This document shows positions 1-8,614 of a stretch of 64,000 bases of DNA, piece after piece. The position numbers were made by a program, and so were the translations under genes. Position 1 is the stretch's first letter. Each line of letters opens with the position of its first letter. The stretch is from NCBI RefSeq assembly GCF_001262505.1, contig NZ_KQ410731.1:1-64000 (forward strand), given 5' to 3'. This DNA comes from Shinella sp. SUS2. Lineage in GTDB: Bacteria; Pseudomonadota; Alphaproteobacteria; Rhizobiales; Rhizobiaceae. The notes beneath the pieces were generated by a model that had not been told where the DNA came from, did not search any database, and was given only the letters and a program-made list of their open reading frames with translations.

Positions 1-180
1 GAGATGGCCTCGCGCATGCTGGCGCGGGGCGTCTATGTGATCGGCTTTTCCTTCCCGGTCGTGCCGCGCGGCCAGGCGCGCATCCGCACCCAGATGTCGG
101 CGGCGCACGGCGAGGCGGATGTCCGCAAGGCCATCGACGTCTTCGCAGAGGTCGGGCGTGAGCTCGGCGTGATCGGATAA
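1..180 (+). CDS. kbl: 2-amino-3-ketobutyrate CoA ligase (glycine C-acetyltransferase), C-terminal fragment
   Basis: Only the last 59 codons are inside the window; the gene starts upstream of base 1. The readable tail runs [20 protein letters not shown] to a TAA stop and contains the [12 protein letters not shown] stretch typical of the C-terminal domain of Kbl, a PLP-dependent alpha-oxoamine synthase. The family cleaves 2-amino-3-ketobutyrate with CoA to glycine and acetyl-CoA. The next gene on the same strand is threonine 3-dehydrogenase, which makes that substrate, so the pair forms the usual kbl-tdh threonine degradation operon. The catalytic lysine lies outside the window and cannot be checked. 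Confidence 0.9.
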   Translation, partial: EMASRMLARGVYVIGFSFPVVPRGQARIRTQMSAAHGEADVRKAIDVFAEVGRELGVIG

Positions 181-190
181 ACGGCAGGTT

Positions 191-228
191 GCCGGCAGCC
201 GCCTTCCGGAAGCGGCGGTGCTGCCGGC
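191..228. repeat. Stem-loop between kbl and tdh
   Basis: GCCGGCAGC (191-199) pairs with GCTGCCGGC (220-228). The inner CGCC (200-203) can pair with GGCG (214-217), giving a long GC-rich hairpin with a two-base bulge. No T-run follows, so it is unlikely to be a full terminator. It may protect or process the kbl-tdh transcript. Confidence 0.6.
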
Positions 229-294
229 CCATTCTGAAACAGATACGGCCCCGTTTGCGGGGCGGCGTGAGCCACGAAGGGCTGAGACGAACAC

Positions 295-1329
295 ATGTCG
301 AACACAATGCGAGCGCTGGTGAAGGCGAAGTCCGAGCCGGGAATCTGGATGGAGGAGGTTCCCGTTCCGGACATCGGCCCGAACGACGTCCTGATCAAGA
401 TCCGGAAGACCGCGATCTGCGGGACCGATGTCCACATCTACAACTGGGACCAGTGGGCGCAGAAGACCGTTCCGGTCCAGATGGTGACGGGCCACGAATT
501 CGTCGGCACGATCGCGGATTTCGGGTCGGCTGTCACGCAGTACAAGGTCGGGCAACGGGTTTCGGGCGAGGGGCACATCGTCTGCGGCCATTGCCGCAAC
601 TGCCGTGCGGGCCGGGGGCACCTGTGCCGCAACACGCTGGGCGTCGGCGTCAACCGGCCGGGCGCCTTTGCCGAATATCTTGCGATACCGCAGGAGAATG
701 TCGTGCCGATCCCGGATGACGTTCCGGATGAGATCGCCGCGATCTTCGATCCGCTCGGCAATGCCGTGCACACCGCGCTGTCCTTCGATCTCGTCGGCGA
801 GGACGTGCTCGTCACCGGTGCAGGGCCGATCGGCATCATGGGGGCGTTGGTCGCCCAATGTGCCGGTGCGCGGAAGGTCGTCATCACCGATATCAATCCG
901 GTCCGCCTGGAACTCGCCCGCAAGATGGGCGTGCGCTACGTCGTCGATGCGTCGCGGGAAAAGCTCAAGGACGTGATGCCGACCATCGGCATGACGGAAG
1001 GTTTCGACGTCGGCCTCGAGATGTCGGGCGCGGCACCGGCCTTCCGCGACATGATCGACGCGATGAACAATGGCGGCAAGATCGCCATTCTCGGCATCGC
1101 CCCGACCGGATTCGAGATCGACTGGAACAAGGTCATCTTCAAGATGCTGCACCTCAAGGGCATCTACGGCCGCGAGATGTACGAGACCTGGTACAAGATG
1201 ATCGCCCTGGTTCAGGGGCCGCTGGATGTTTCCGGCCTGATCACCCACCGGATTGCCATCGATGACTATCAGGCGGGGTTCGAGGCGATGCGCACGGGCA
1301 GTTCGGGCAAGGTCGTCATGGATTGGTAA
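295..1329 (+). CDS. tdh: L-threonine 3-dehydrogenase
   Basis: A 344-aa zinc-dependent medium-chain dehydrogenase, the usual Tdh length. It oxidises L-threonine with NAD+ to 2-amino-3-ketobutyrate, which Kbl (the gene upstream) cleaves to glycine and acetyl-CoA. Visible signatures are the catalytic zinc region [11 protein letters not shown] near residue 40, GHEFVG near 65, the structural zinc cluster [15 protein letters not shown] near residues 95-110, and the Rossmann motif GAGPIGIMG near 175. The residues [11 protein letters not shown] near the C-terminus are typical of Tdh rather than generic alcohol dehydrogenases. The start [14 protein letters not shown] gives a normal N-terminus. Confidence 0.95.
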   Translation: MSNTMRALVKAKSEPGIWMEEVPVPDIGPNDVLIKIRKTAICGTDVHIYNWDQWAQKTVPVQMVTGHEFVGTIADFGSAVTQYKVGQRVSGEGHIVCGHCRNCRAGRGHLCRNTLGVGVNRPGAFAEYLAIPQENVVPIPDDVPDEIAAIFDPLGNAVHTALSFDLVGEDVLVTGAGPIGIMGALVAQCAGARKVVITDINPVRLELARKMGVRYVVDASREKLKDVMPTIGMTEGFDVGLEMSGAAPAFRDMIDAMNNGGKIAILGIAPTGFEIDWNKVIFKMLHLKGIYGREMYETWYKMIALVQGPLDVSGLITHRIAIDDYQAGFEAMRTGSSGKVVMDW

Positions 1330-1442
1330 GCGCGGAAAACCGTGCCGGCGGGCCGGATCGGAAACGCCGGCACACGAAATTGCGATGACATCAGGTCAGG
1401 CGGACGCGGCCGCTGTTTGGTTTCCGCCGGGGCCTTCGAACA

Positions 1443-2765
1443 ATGAACATTCCGTTACCTGTCGACCAACACGAAAACTGGAACCGCCGGATGCTCACCC
1501 TGGCGCTTCCCATCATTCTGGCCAATCTGGCGCAGCCGGTATTGTCGCTGGTCGATACGATGGTGGCGGGGCATCTTCCCGGGCCGTGGTTCCTGGGCGG
1601 CGTGGCGCTGGGCGGGGTGCTGTTCAATTTCCTCTTCTGGAGCTTCAGCTTCCTGCGGATGGCGACGACCGGTCTGGTCGCCCAGGCCTGGGGCGCGGAT
1701 GACAGCGCCCTCGTGCGCAAGCACCTGCTGCGGGCCCTTCTCGTCGCCGCGGCCGGTGGCGGGGCCATCGTCCTGTTGCAGAAGCCGATCATCGAGACCG
1801 GGCTTGCCCTTCTCGGTGGAAGCGAGGCGGTCTACGAGAGTGCCGCCGCATATGCCTTTGCCCGAATCTGGTCGGCGCCTGCATCTCTTGGGAACTTCGT
1901 CCTGCTCGGTTATCTCCTCGGTCGCCAGCGCGTGATGGTTTCGCTTGCCCTTCAGATCGCCCTCAACGTGATCAACCTGGCCGCGACGCTGGCGCTCGTC
2001 CTCGTCTTCGACTGGGGCGTTGCCGGTATCGGCGCCGGCACCGCTCTTGCCGAGTGGGCAGCCTTCATCATCGGTCTGGCTATCGTTCGGCCATTCAGGG
2101 CAAATCCTGCGCTGGCGTGGCGGGACCTGCTGGATGGAGCCGCCTTTCGCCGGCTGGTCGCGGTCAATCGCGACATATTCCTGCGCAGTCTGCTTCTCCT
2201 GATCTGCTTCGGCTGGTTCGCCCGCAGCGGCGCTGCGGAAGGCGATGCCATCCTGGCCGCCAACGCGGTTCTCCTGAACCTCCACGGCATCACGTCCTAC
2301 GGTCTCGACGGCTTCGCGCATGCCACGGAAACGCTCGTCGGCTCGGCGATCGGCGCCCGCCGCCGGGAAGCGCTGCGCCGGGTGATCAGGGCCGCATTCC
2401 TTTGGTCGGGGCTGGTCGCCCTCCTGTTTTCGCTTTGCTATGCCGTGGCGGGCTCGCAGATCATCGCACTTCTGACCAATCAGGAGGACGTGCGCGCCAC
2501 AGCTACCCAGTTCCTGCCCTACGTCATCGCCCTGCCTCTCATCTCGGTTTTCGGCTACATGCTCGACGGCGTGTTCATCGGTGCGATCCGCACGCGGGAC
2601 CTGCGCAACAGCATGTTCATTTCGACAGCCATCTTCCTCGTGTCGGCCTATGGTCTCCAGCAAATCTGGGGCAACCACGGTCTTTGGATGGGGATGATCG
2701 TGCTGATGGTCGCGCGGACCGTGACGCTGGGGCGGAACCTGAAGCACATTTTTTCCGAAATGTAG
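1443..2765 (+). CDS. MATE family efflux transporter, DinF-like
   Basis: A 440-aa, very hydrophobic protein of the size and pattern of 12-TM MATE antiporters, which export cationic or toxic compounds using H+ or Na+ gradients. Near the N-terminus it reads ALPIILANLAQPVLSLVDT, and the first MatE repeat is followed by a second after about residue 230 (GLDGFAHATETLVGSAIG). These sequences resemble the DinF subgroup. It follows tdh by 113 bp on the same strand and may be transcribed with it, but no functional link to threonine degradation is evident. The substrate cannot be predicted. Confidence 0.88.
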   Translation: MNIPLPVDQHENWNRRMLTLALPIILANLAQPVLSLVDTMVAGHLPGPWFLGGVALGGVLFNFLFWSFSFLRMATTGLVAQAWGADDSALVRKHLLRALLVAAAGGGAIVLLQKPIIETGLALLGGSEAVYESAAAYAFARIWSAPASLGNFVLLGYLLGRQRVMVSLALQIALNVINLAATLALVLVFDWGVAGIGAGTALAEWAAFIIGLAIVRPFRANPALAWRDLLDGAAFRRLVAVNRDIFLRSLLLLICFGWFARSGAAEGDAILAANAVLLNLHGITSYGLDGFAHATETLVGSAIGARRREALRRVIRAAFLWSGLVALLFSLCYAVAGSQIIALLTNQEDVRATATQFLPYVIALPLISVFGYMLDGVFIGAIRTRDLRNSMFISTAIFLVSAYGLQQIWGNHGLWMGMIVLMVARTVTLGRNLKHIFSEM

Positions 2766-2884
2766 ACGAAGGCGGTCGACCTCCACCGGCGGCGCCCTGC
2801 GAGATCCGTTTCCTGCTGCCGGCCGCGAGCGCAAACCCATGGAGGGAACTGGCCTGCGAACCGGCTCTGGGCACAAATCGGCAC

Positions 2885-4159
2885 TCAGCCAAAGCGGTCG
2901 ATCAGATAGGGCGCCAGTTGCGGCTTCGAACGACGGTCCGTCATGCCGTCGCGCACCAGTTCCGCCGTGCGTGCGGCCATCGTCAATCCGAGATGGCCAT
3001 GGCCGAATGCATAGAAAACATCGGGGTTGCGAGGTGACGGGCCGATCACGGGCAGCGAGTCCGGTGTGGATGGCCGGAAACCCATCCACTCGGTCACGGG
3101 CATTCTGTCTTTCAAGGCGGGAAGAGCGCTTCTGGCCGACGGGATGAGTGCCCGTATCCGGGAATAGTTCGGCGGCGCCTTCAGCCCGGCGAGTTCATCG
3201 CCGCTTACCAGGCGAACCCCGTCGTGCATCGGCGAAAGCACCAGCGACAAGCGTGGGATGACCACCGGACCGCGCAGCAGCCGGCCCGTCTCTTCTCCGA
3301 ATGCGATGTGGTATCCGCGCTCGGTATCCAGGCTTACGCGGTCGCCGACCTGCCGCACCAAATTGGCCGACCAGGCCCCTGCCGCAATGACCAAACGATC
3401 GAAACTGCGCACCCCGTCCTCGGCATGGACTGTGGCGCCCGCTTGAGGCCCGCGTGCAACGCCTTTGACATGCCGGCGCAAATGCACGGCACCCAATCGC
3501 GACGCGCCTTCAAGATAGGCGTTGGCCAAGGCCCCGGGGTTGCGCACGAAGCCGCTCTCGAATTGATGAAGCCCGAAAAGGCAAAGGGAAGGGTCGAGGT
3601 TTGGCTCCAGATCGGTCAGGGCCTTGCGGTCGAGGATCGTGTAGCGAACCCCAAAACGATCCATCAGACGGCGATCCAGCGCGGTGGCCTCGAACTCCTG
3701 TTGCGAGCCATAGACCTTCAACCAACCCTCCTGGCCAATCAACGACTGGGCACCGCATCGCGACGCGAGGGTTTGATGCGCGGCAAGGGACTGCGAGACG
3801 AGCGGATGGAGTGCCGCCGAGATCCGATCGACCTCGGCCGGCCTGGCGGCGCGGATGAAGCGCACAAGCCAAGGCAGCACGCGAATTGAATGGCGCATGC
3901 GAAGGACCGCGGGGGAAGACCGATCCAGCAGATAGGACGGAAGGGCACGCAGGACATCCGGCGTCGCAGTCGGCGTCACGGAGCCGGTAACAATGCCGCC
4001 TGCATTGCCGGAGGAGGTGCCGGCTCCCGGCAGGTCAGGATCGAACACTGTCACCTTGTGGCCGTCGAGGGCCAGGGCGAAAGCGGTCGCGCATCCCACG
4101 ATGCCCGCGCCAACGATGGCAATCGCCAAAGGCGCAGTTTCATTCACACGCGTTTGCAT
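2885..4159 (-). CDS. FAD-dependent oxidoreductase, D-amino-acid dehydrogenase (DadA)-like
   Basis: About 424 aa. The N-terminal dinucleotide fold IAIVGAGIVGCATAFAL binds FAD, and the DAO family pattern continues to a C-terminal GPSPRNPDVFYAFGHGHLG segment. Members oxidatively deaminate D-amino acids, or related imino or secondary amino acids, and pass electrons to the respiratory chain. I prefer the ATG at 4159 to the in-frame GTG at 4171 because a GGTGGG element sits a good distance upstream. It is the last gene of a minus-strand unit: its start lies 34 bp from the end of the ABC ATPase, so it probably acts on the imported amino acid. An opine or hydroxyproline oxidase role is an alternative. 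Confidence 0.85.
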   Translation of the reverse strand: MQTRVNETAPLAIAIVGAGIVGCATAFALALDGHKVTVFDPDLPGAGTSSGNAGGIVTGSVTPTATPDVLRALPSYLLDRSSPAVLRMRHSIRVLPWLVRFIRAARPAEVDRISAALHPLVSQSLAAHQTLASRCGAQSLIGQEGWLKVYGSQQEFEATALDRRLMDRFGVRYTILDRKALTDLEPNLDPSLCLFGLHQFESGFVRNPGALANAYLEGASRLGAVHLRRHVKGVARGPQAGATVHAEDGVRSFDRLVIAAGAWSANLVRQVGDRVSLDTERGYHIAFGEETGRLLRGPVVIPRLSLVLSPMHDGVRLVSGDELAGLKAPPNYSRIRALIPSARSALPALKDRMPVTEWMGFRPSTPDSLPVIGPSPRNPDVFYAFGHGHLGLTMAARTAELVRDGMTDRRSKPQLAPYLIDRFG

Positions 4160-4193
4160 GGAACATCCCACCCGAATTGACAGGGTTTCGACC

Positions 4194-4922
4194 CTAGTGC
4201 TGCAGGATCTTGCCGAGGAAATCCCGCGTCCGGTCGTTTTGCGGCGCGGTGAAGAATATCTCTGGTTTTGCAGCTTCGACGATGGCGCCGCGATCCATGA
4301 AGATAACCCGATCGGCCACCCGCCGGGCGAAACCCATTTCGTGAGTCACGACCATCATCGTCATGCCTTCCCGCGCGAGCGACACCATCACATCCAGCAC
4401 TTCATTGATCATCTCGGGGTCCAGCGCAGAGGTCGGCTCATCGAACAGCATGATTTTGGGCTGCATTGCCAGCGACCTGACGATAGCGACCCGTTGCTGC
4501 TGGCCGCCGGAGAGCTGATGGGGATAGTTGCCCATCTTGTCGCCGAGGTCGACCTTTTCCAGCAGGGCCCGGCCGCGCGCCTCCGCCTCGGCTCTGGGAA
4601 GCTTGCGCACGTGGACCGGCGCGAGGACCACATTCTCCAGGGCAGTTTTGTGCGGATACAGGTTGAACTGCTGGAACACGAAACCGACCTCCATCCGCAG
4701 ATTGCGCAACCGCGTTTCAGGGGTGCCGAGCCTTGCGCCATCGACGGTCAAGCCGCCCTTCTGAAACGTCTCCAGGCCATTGACGCATCTGATCAGCGTG
4801 CTTTTACCCGAACCGGACGGGCCACAGACCACGACGACCTCCCCCTTGCCAACGCTGAGATTGACATCGTTCAGGACGTGCAGGGGGCCATACCATTTGT
4901 TGAGAGATTGAAACTCGATCAT
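4194..4922 (-). CDS. Polar amino-acid ABC transporter, ATP-binding protein
   Basis: A 242-aa ATPase of the GlnQ/HisP class. Walker A is GPSGSGKS at residues 34-41, the signature is LSGGQQQR near 138, Walker B is IMLFDEPTS near 160, and the switch histidine lies in VVTHEMGFA. The opening [17 protein letters not shown] is typical of polar amino-acid importers. It powers uptake through the two permeases encoded immediately upstream in the transcript (4971-5633 and 5647-6315). The gene order suggests one operon with the binding protein and the DadA-like oxidoreductase. Confidence 0.95.
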   Translation of the reverse strand: MIEFQSLNKWYGPLHVLNDVNLSVGKGEVVVVCGPSGSGKSTLIRCVNGLETFQKGGLTVDGARLGTPETRLRNLRMEVGFVFQQFNLYPHKTALENVVLAPVHVRKLPRAEAEARGRALLEKVDLGDKMGNYPHQLSGGQQQRVAIVRSLAMQPKIMLFDEPTSALDPEMINEVLDVMVSLAREGMTMMVVTHEMGFARRVADRVIFMDRGAIVEAAKPEIFFTAPQNDRTRDFLGKILQH

Positions 4923-4970
4923 GGGGTGATATCCAGTGGGAACAAGGTCGTGACAGTCATGGCATTCCCG

Positions 4971-5633
4971 TCACAGGGCCGTGGGCTGGCCCTGGCCTTC
5001 CATACGGCGCGCCAGATAGATCAGCGGGTAGCAGATCACGAAGTACGACAGGCCCACGATCGCGAAGACGAGAAGGCCGTTGGGGATCGACTGCACCATC
5101 ACCCAGCCCACCCGCGTCAGATCCAGCAGGCCGATGGCGGAGACGACGGACGAATCCTTGATCAACAGCACGAACTGCCCGACGAGGGACGGGGTCACAA
5201 TCCGGGTGGCCTGCGGCAGGATGACGTGGCGCATCTGCTGGGTGCGGGTCAGACCCGAGGCCGCCGCCGCTTCCGATTGCCCCGGCGGTACGGCTTTGAT
5301 GCCTGATGCGACGATCTCTCCGATGAAGCAGGCGGCGGCATTCGACAGGGCGACCACGCCCGCCCAGAAGGCGCTCAATTCTATTCCCGTTTCGGGCAGA
5401 ATGAAAAAGACGAGGAACACCTGGACGAGGAACGGCGTGCCTCTAAAGAAATCCACATAGAGACCCACCAGCTGCGAAAGCCAGCGTTGCGATCCCGCGC
5501 GAACGATGCCGAATGCGAAGCCGACGGCAACGCCTATGACAAGGCTCAGCGCGGATAGCGACACCGTCATGCCGATGCCCTTCAGCAAAACGGGCCAGTA
5601 GCCGATTGCCTGGTCAATCTGGAACCATACCAT
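4971..5633 (-). CDS. Amino-acid ABC transporter permease (HisM/GlnP type), subunit 1
   Basis: A 220-aa inner-membrane permease with the BPD_transp_1 fold. The N-terminal helix region YWPVLLKGIGMTVSLSALSL precedes the EAA loop, read as EAAAASGLTRTQQMRHVILPQ near residue 135, which contacts the ATPase. It ends 13 bp from the second permease, and the two probably form a heterodimer. Length and motif match three-component polar amino-acid importers. Confidence 0.93.
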   Translation of the reverse strand: MVWFQIDQAIGYWPVLLKGIGMTVSLSALSLVIGVAVGFAFGIVRAGSQRWLSQLVGLYVDFFRGTPFLVQVFLVFFILPETGIELSAFWAGVVALSNAAACFIGEIVASGIKAVPPGQSEAAAASGLTRTQQMRHVILPQATRIVTPSLVGQFVLLIKDSSVVSAIGLLDLTRVGWVMVQSIPNGLLVFAIVGLSYFVICYPLIYLARRMEGQGQPTAL

Positions 5634-5646
5634 CTCCGCTCCTCCC

Positions 5647-6315
5647 TCAGGCCTTGCCGGGATGCTGGCTCTGGTGTGCCCAAAGGCCCGCCAGTGCTTT
5701 CAGGGTGTAGTACAAAACGAGATAGGCAAGTGCCGTTGCAACGAGGCCTTCGACCGGCATGAAGCGATCGATGGCGATCATCTGCCCGGCGCGCGTCAGC
5801 TCCACCACCGAGATGAGCGACAGCAGGGATGAGTCCTTGACCAGCACGATGGCCTGGCCGATCAGTGGCGATACCGTGGGCCGCACGGCTTGCGGAAGGA
5901 CAATCAACCGCATGCGCTGCAGATAGGTTAGCCCGGTGCTCATCGCCGCCTCGATCTGCCCGCGCTGGATCGAGAGAATCCCCGAGCGGACAATTTCGGC
6001 GACGTAGGCACCGGAGTTCAAGGACAGCGCGATGACCCCGATCACGATTTCCGGCACCAGAATGCCGAGGCGGGGCAATCCGAAATACAGAAAGTAGAGC
6101 TGCGCCAACAACGGTGTCGCGCGAATTGCATCGACATAGGCCACGGCAGGCCATTTGAGCCAGCGCAGCGGCTGGATGCTGAGAGTGCAGGCAATGATGC
6201 CGAGAACAATGGCCCCGGCAAAACCGGCAGCCGACAACAGGAGCGTCGCGAGAAAACCCTGCCAGATGTCCGGCAGATATTCCAGCATCACACGCGTATT
6301 CAGGTTTCCAAACAT
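5647..6315 (-). CDS. Amino-acid ABC transporter permease, subunit 2
   Basis: 222 aa from the ATG at 6315 (MFGNLNTRVMLEYLPDIWQG). The open frame extends another 137 codons upstream, but that stretch is not hydrophobic in permease fashion and overlaps the binding-protein gene, so I reject the longer start. The EAA loop reads EAAMSTGLTYLQRMRLIVLPQ. Like its partner it has about five membrane helices. The 173-bp gap to the upstream binding-protein gene holds a hairpin, which suggests transcript-level stoichiometry control. Confidence 0.92.
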   Translation of the reverse strand: MFGNLNTRVMLEYLPDIWQGFLATLLLSAAGFAGAIVLGIIACTLSIQPLRWLKWPAVAYVDAIRATPLLAQLYFLYFGLPRLGILVPEIVIGVIALSLNSGAYVAEIVRSGILSIQRGQIEAAMSTGLTYLQRMRLIVLPQAVRPTVSPLIGQAIVLVKDSSLLSLISVVELTRAGQMIAIDRFMPVEGLVATALAYLVLYYTLKALAGLWAHQSQHPGKA

Positions 6316-6349
6316 GGCACCGATTTTCAAGGCAGGATGCGGCGCGCGA

Positions 6350-6373
6350 TCACGGGCAGTCATCCGCCCGTGA
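6350..6373 (-). repeat. Hairpin between binding-protein and permease genes
   Basis: TCACGGGC (6350-6357) and GCCCGTGA (6366-6373) form a perfect 8-bp stem with an 8-nt loop. It lies downstream of the binding-protein gene on the minus strand. Such hairpins commonly stabilise or partly terminate the highly expressed binding-protein message. That role is inferred. Confidence 0.6.
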
Positions 6374-6488
6374 TGTCGGCGCTCGGAACGAGAGTTTGTC
6401 AGGGAAAAGTGGAATCCGGCTTGCCCGAGAAGACAAACGAAAACAAAGAACGCTGAAGCTGTCAGATTCAGTACGACGCTGACGGACT

Positions 6489-7292
6489 CTAGTGCTCGGC
6501 TTTCCACTTGTCCGAGTTTACCCAATAGTTGAGGTTTTCCTGAAGCCGCCCGTCGAGCGTGGTGTTGTCGATGAACAGGTTTGCCCAGGTAAGGAGATCC
6601 ATCGAGTCGTATCGCACGGCATAGGCCAGCGGTTCCTTGGAAAGGAGGTCCGGAAAAACCGTGAACGTGCCGGCACCGTATGTGGCCGTTTGCGCCGCGA
6701 CGGCCGAGCTGTCGTTCAGTCCGCAATCAGCCTGGCCTGAAGCGACCGCGTCCAGGAGCAGGGTACCCGAGCCCTTGAACGATTTGACCTGGCCTTGCGG
6801 GAATGCCACCGGAGCGAGTTTCTCGCCGGTCGAACCGAGGAGCACCGCGATCGTCGTGCCGGGCGCCCTGCAATCCTCGACGGTCTTGAACGCACCGTCG
6901 CCCTTGCTGAAGGCGACAGCGCCAACATACATGAAAGGCTTGGTAAAACCGACTTTGGTTGCGCGCGCCAGCGTCGGCGTCATGTCTGCAGCGAGAATGT
7001 CTGCCTTGCCGGACATCAGCGCCGGCAGCAGGCCGTCCCAGTCGAAGTCGAGATAAACGACCTTGACGCCCATCTCCTTTGCCATCAGCGTTGTCAGATC
7101 GATGGCGCTGCCGGTCCTGTTGCCGCTCTTGTCCATGAACGAGAAGGGAGGCCCCTGGGTTTGCACTGCGACGCGCAATTCGCCGCGTGCAATGATGTCG
7201 TCCAGCGTGCCGGCATTGACCGAAGTTGCACCTGCGGCCTGTGTCATGACGGCAAGCGTCGCCGTCAGAACAAACGCATTGAGTTTGCTCAT
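6489..7292 (-). CDS. Amino-acid ABC transporter substrate-binding protein
   Basis: 267 aa with an N-terminal signal peptide (MSKLNAFVLTATLAVMTQAA, cleavage probably near ATSVNA). The mature part begins TLDDIIARGELRVAV, the classic start of SBP_bac_3 family proteins. A conserved ligand-cleft stretch DWDGLLPALMSGKADILAADM follows. The protein captures a polar amino acid in the periplasm and delivers it to the two permeases encoded downstream. Its neighbours, an Lrp regulator and a DadA-like oxidoreductase, suggest an amino acid used as a carbon or nitrogen source. The exact ligand is unknown. Confidence 0.93.
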   Translation of the reverse strand: MSKLNAFVLTATLAVMTQAAGATSVNAGTLDDIIARGELRVAVQTQGPPFSFMDKSGNRTGSAIDLTTLMAKEMGVKVVYLDFDWDGLLPALMSGKADILAADMTPTLARATKVGFTKPFMYVGAVAFSKGDGAFKTVEDCRAPGTTIAVLLGSTGEKLAPVAFPQGQVKSFKGSGTLLLDAVASGQADCGLNDSSAVAAQTATYGAGTFTVFPDLLSKEPLAYAVRYDSMDLLTWANLFIDNTTLDGRLQENLNYWVNSDKWKAEH

Positions 7293-7354
7293 TCATCCTC
7301 TCCCATTTATTGAAATACCGGACCTCCCGGCCTTTGCTTCCTACAGGCCGCCCA

Positions 7355-7879
7355 TCACTCCCGGCCCGGATCTGCAGCGAGGTCGTCTCTGCCGATTTCG
7401 TCGTCCCAGACGCCTTTCGGCAAGCTGAGCCATTTGTTGTGTGATTTCATCACCACGAAGGTTTCGCTGCTGCGGATCACGCCTGGTTCCTCCAGGCCGG
7501 GCAGCAGCTCGCTGGTAACCCGGTAGAGTTCGTCCATGTCCCCTTCGAACAGCACTTCGGCAATGATGTCGTAGCGGCCGGTCACGAGGCTGACGGAGGC
7601 CACATAGGGCAATTCGGAAATCTTTTTGGCAATCTCGTTCAGCCGGCCATGGCCATTTGCGCGGATGCCAACCATCGCGCACACGAGTTCGGGCCGCTCC
7701 GATATGTTCAGCACGCCGACGATCTTCAGCAGGTTCCGCTCGATCAAGGATTTCAGGCGCGCCCGCACGGTCGGGGGGCTGAGGCCCAGACGCTCCGCCA
7801 AATCATTGACCCCGTCACGACCGTCGTCCGACAGCAGTTTCGTGAGGTGCCTGTCTATCCGGTCCAATACAGCGCGCAT
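7355..7879 (-). CDS. Lrp/AsnC family transcriptional regulator
   Basis: 174 aa from the ATG at 7879 (MRAVLDRIDRHLTKLLSDDG). The longer open frame upstream is AT-rich and not Lrp-like. The N-terminal winged HTH reads GVNDLAERLGLSPPTVRARL (about residues 23-42), and the C-terminal RAM/effector domain contains SLVTGRYDIIAEVLF. Family members bind amino acids and regulate their metabolism. It is the first gene of a minus-strand unit, 62 bp before the binding protein, so it most likely controls the transporter and DadA-like enzyme and perhaps itself. Confidence 0.92.
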   Translation of the reverse strand: MRAVLDRIDRHLTKLLSDDGRDGVNDLAERLGLSPPTVRARLKSLIERNLLKIVGVLNISERPELVCAMVGIRANGHGRLNEIAKKISELPYVASVSLVTGRYDIIAEVLFEGDMDELYRVTSELLPGLEEPGVIRSSETFVVMKSHNKWLSLPKGVWDDEIGRDDLAADPGRE

Positions 7880-8614
7880 TCTGTCCTTCTTGTATGGCTG
7901 GCTCGATGAGGGGAGAATAGGAATTAGGAAAAAAATAGCAACACATTTTTTCCTTTTAGAAAAATTAAGCGATGCTTTCTTTCCATTTATGCTGGCTTCG
8001 TGTGTGAAGAGGCCTGCGAGCACACCCAGTACGATTATAACACTCCGCAAGCGAGTGCTCCCAGGGCCTCATCAAGACGCACCATGGCATTTGGATTGCG
8101 CACAGGGGTAGCCTTGCGCGCGCAACCGACGCATCGCCATCGCCGGGCTTACCGGCGCGGTGTTTGTCAAGAATGGCGCGGGCCGTGGCGAAATCCTGCC
8201 GGCCCGTTTGCTTGACGGAGGCAGCGGTCCGCCGCGCTGTAGCGCAAACAAAGAGAACCCGCCGTGGCCGCAAACCACCGAAGCGTGGCTCCGGAGGAGG
8301 GCACTTGCGGGACCAGTTCAGCGCTTCGCCTGTCGTTTCAGAAAAAATCAGAAAATTTCAGAAAGCTGGGGCGGCCGTATCAGGACCTTCGCTGGCGGCG
8401 GGATTATCTATGTCGCGCACGGGAATGGGGAACGGCATTCGTGCCTTGGCCGAGGGCGGCGGCCGACGAATGTCGATAGCGACAGCGTGGTTTCGAGCGC
8501 CCGCCCGCGGGACGCTTTGGTTGCCAACACGACGCCACGGCAGCGGGGACACGATTTCCGGCATCGGGACTGGCGCCGCCCGTTGTGCAGGGGAATGACA
8601 TTTTGGGGAACGTT
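7880..8614. other. Intergenic region with AT-rich lrp promoter zone
   Basis: 735 bp separating two divergent genes. Bases 7915-7990 are clearly AT-rich (runs of A and T around AGAAAAATTAAG) and probably hold the lrp-operon promoter. Bases 8335-8365 contain another A-rich patch. Bases 8060-8330 and 8380-8600 are GC-rich with overlapping short frames that look like no known protein and lack good ribosome sites. I see no RNA gene in it. The final 10 bp before 8615 carry the GGGGAA ribosome site of the RTX gene. Confidence 0.5.

Noticed and set aside
5647-6726. Longer 359-aa version of the permease
   Set aside because: The extra 137 residues overlap the binding-protein gene and are not membrane-like. 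The start at 6315 fits the family.
8360-8420. tRNA-like or genomic-tag sequence (frame reading GGRIRTFA)
   Set aside because: The stretch lacks a TTCGA-type T-loop and no cloverleaf can be drawn.
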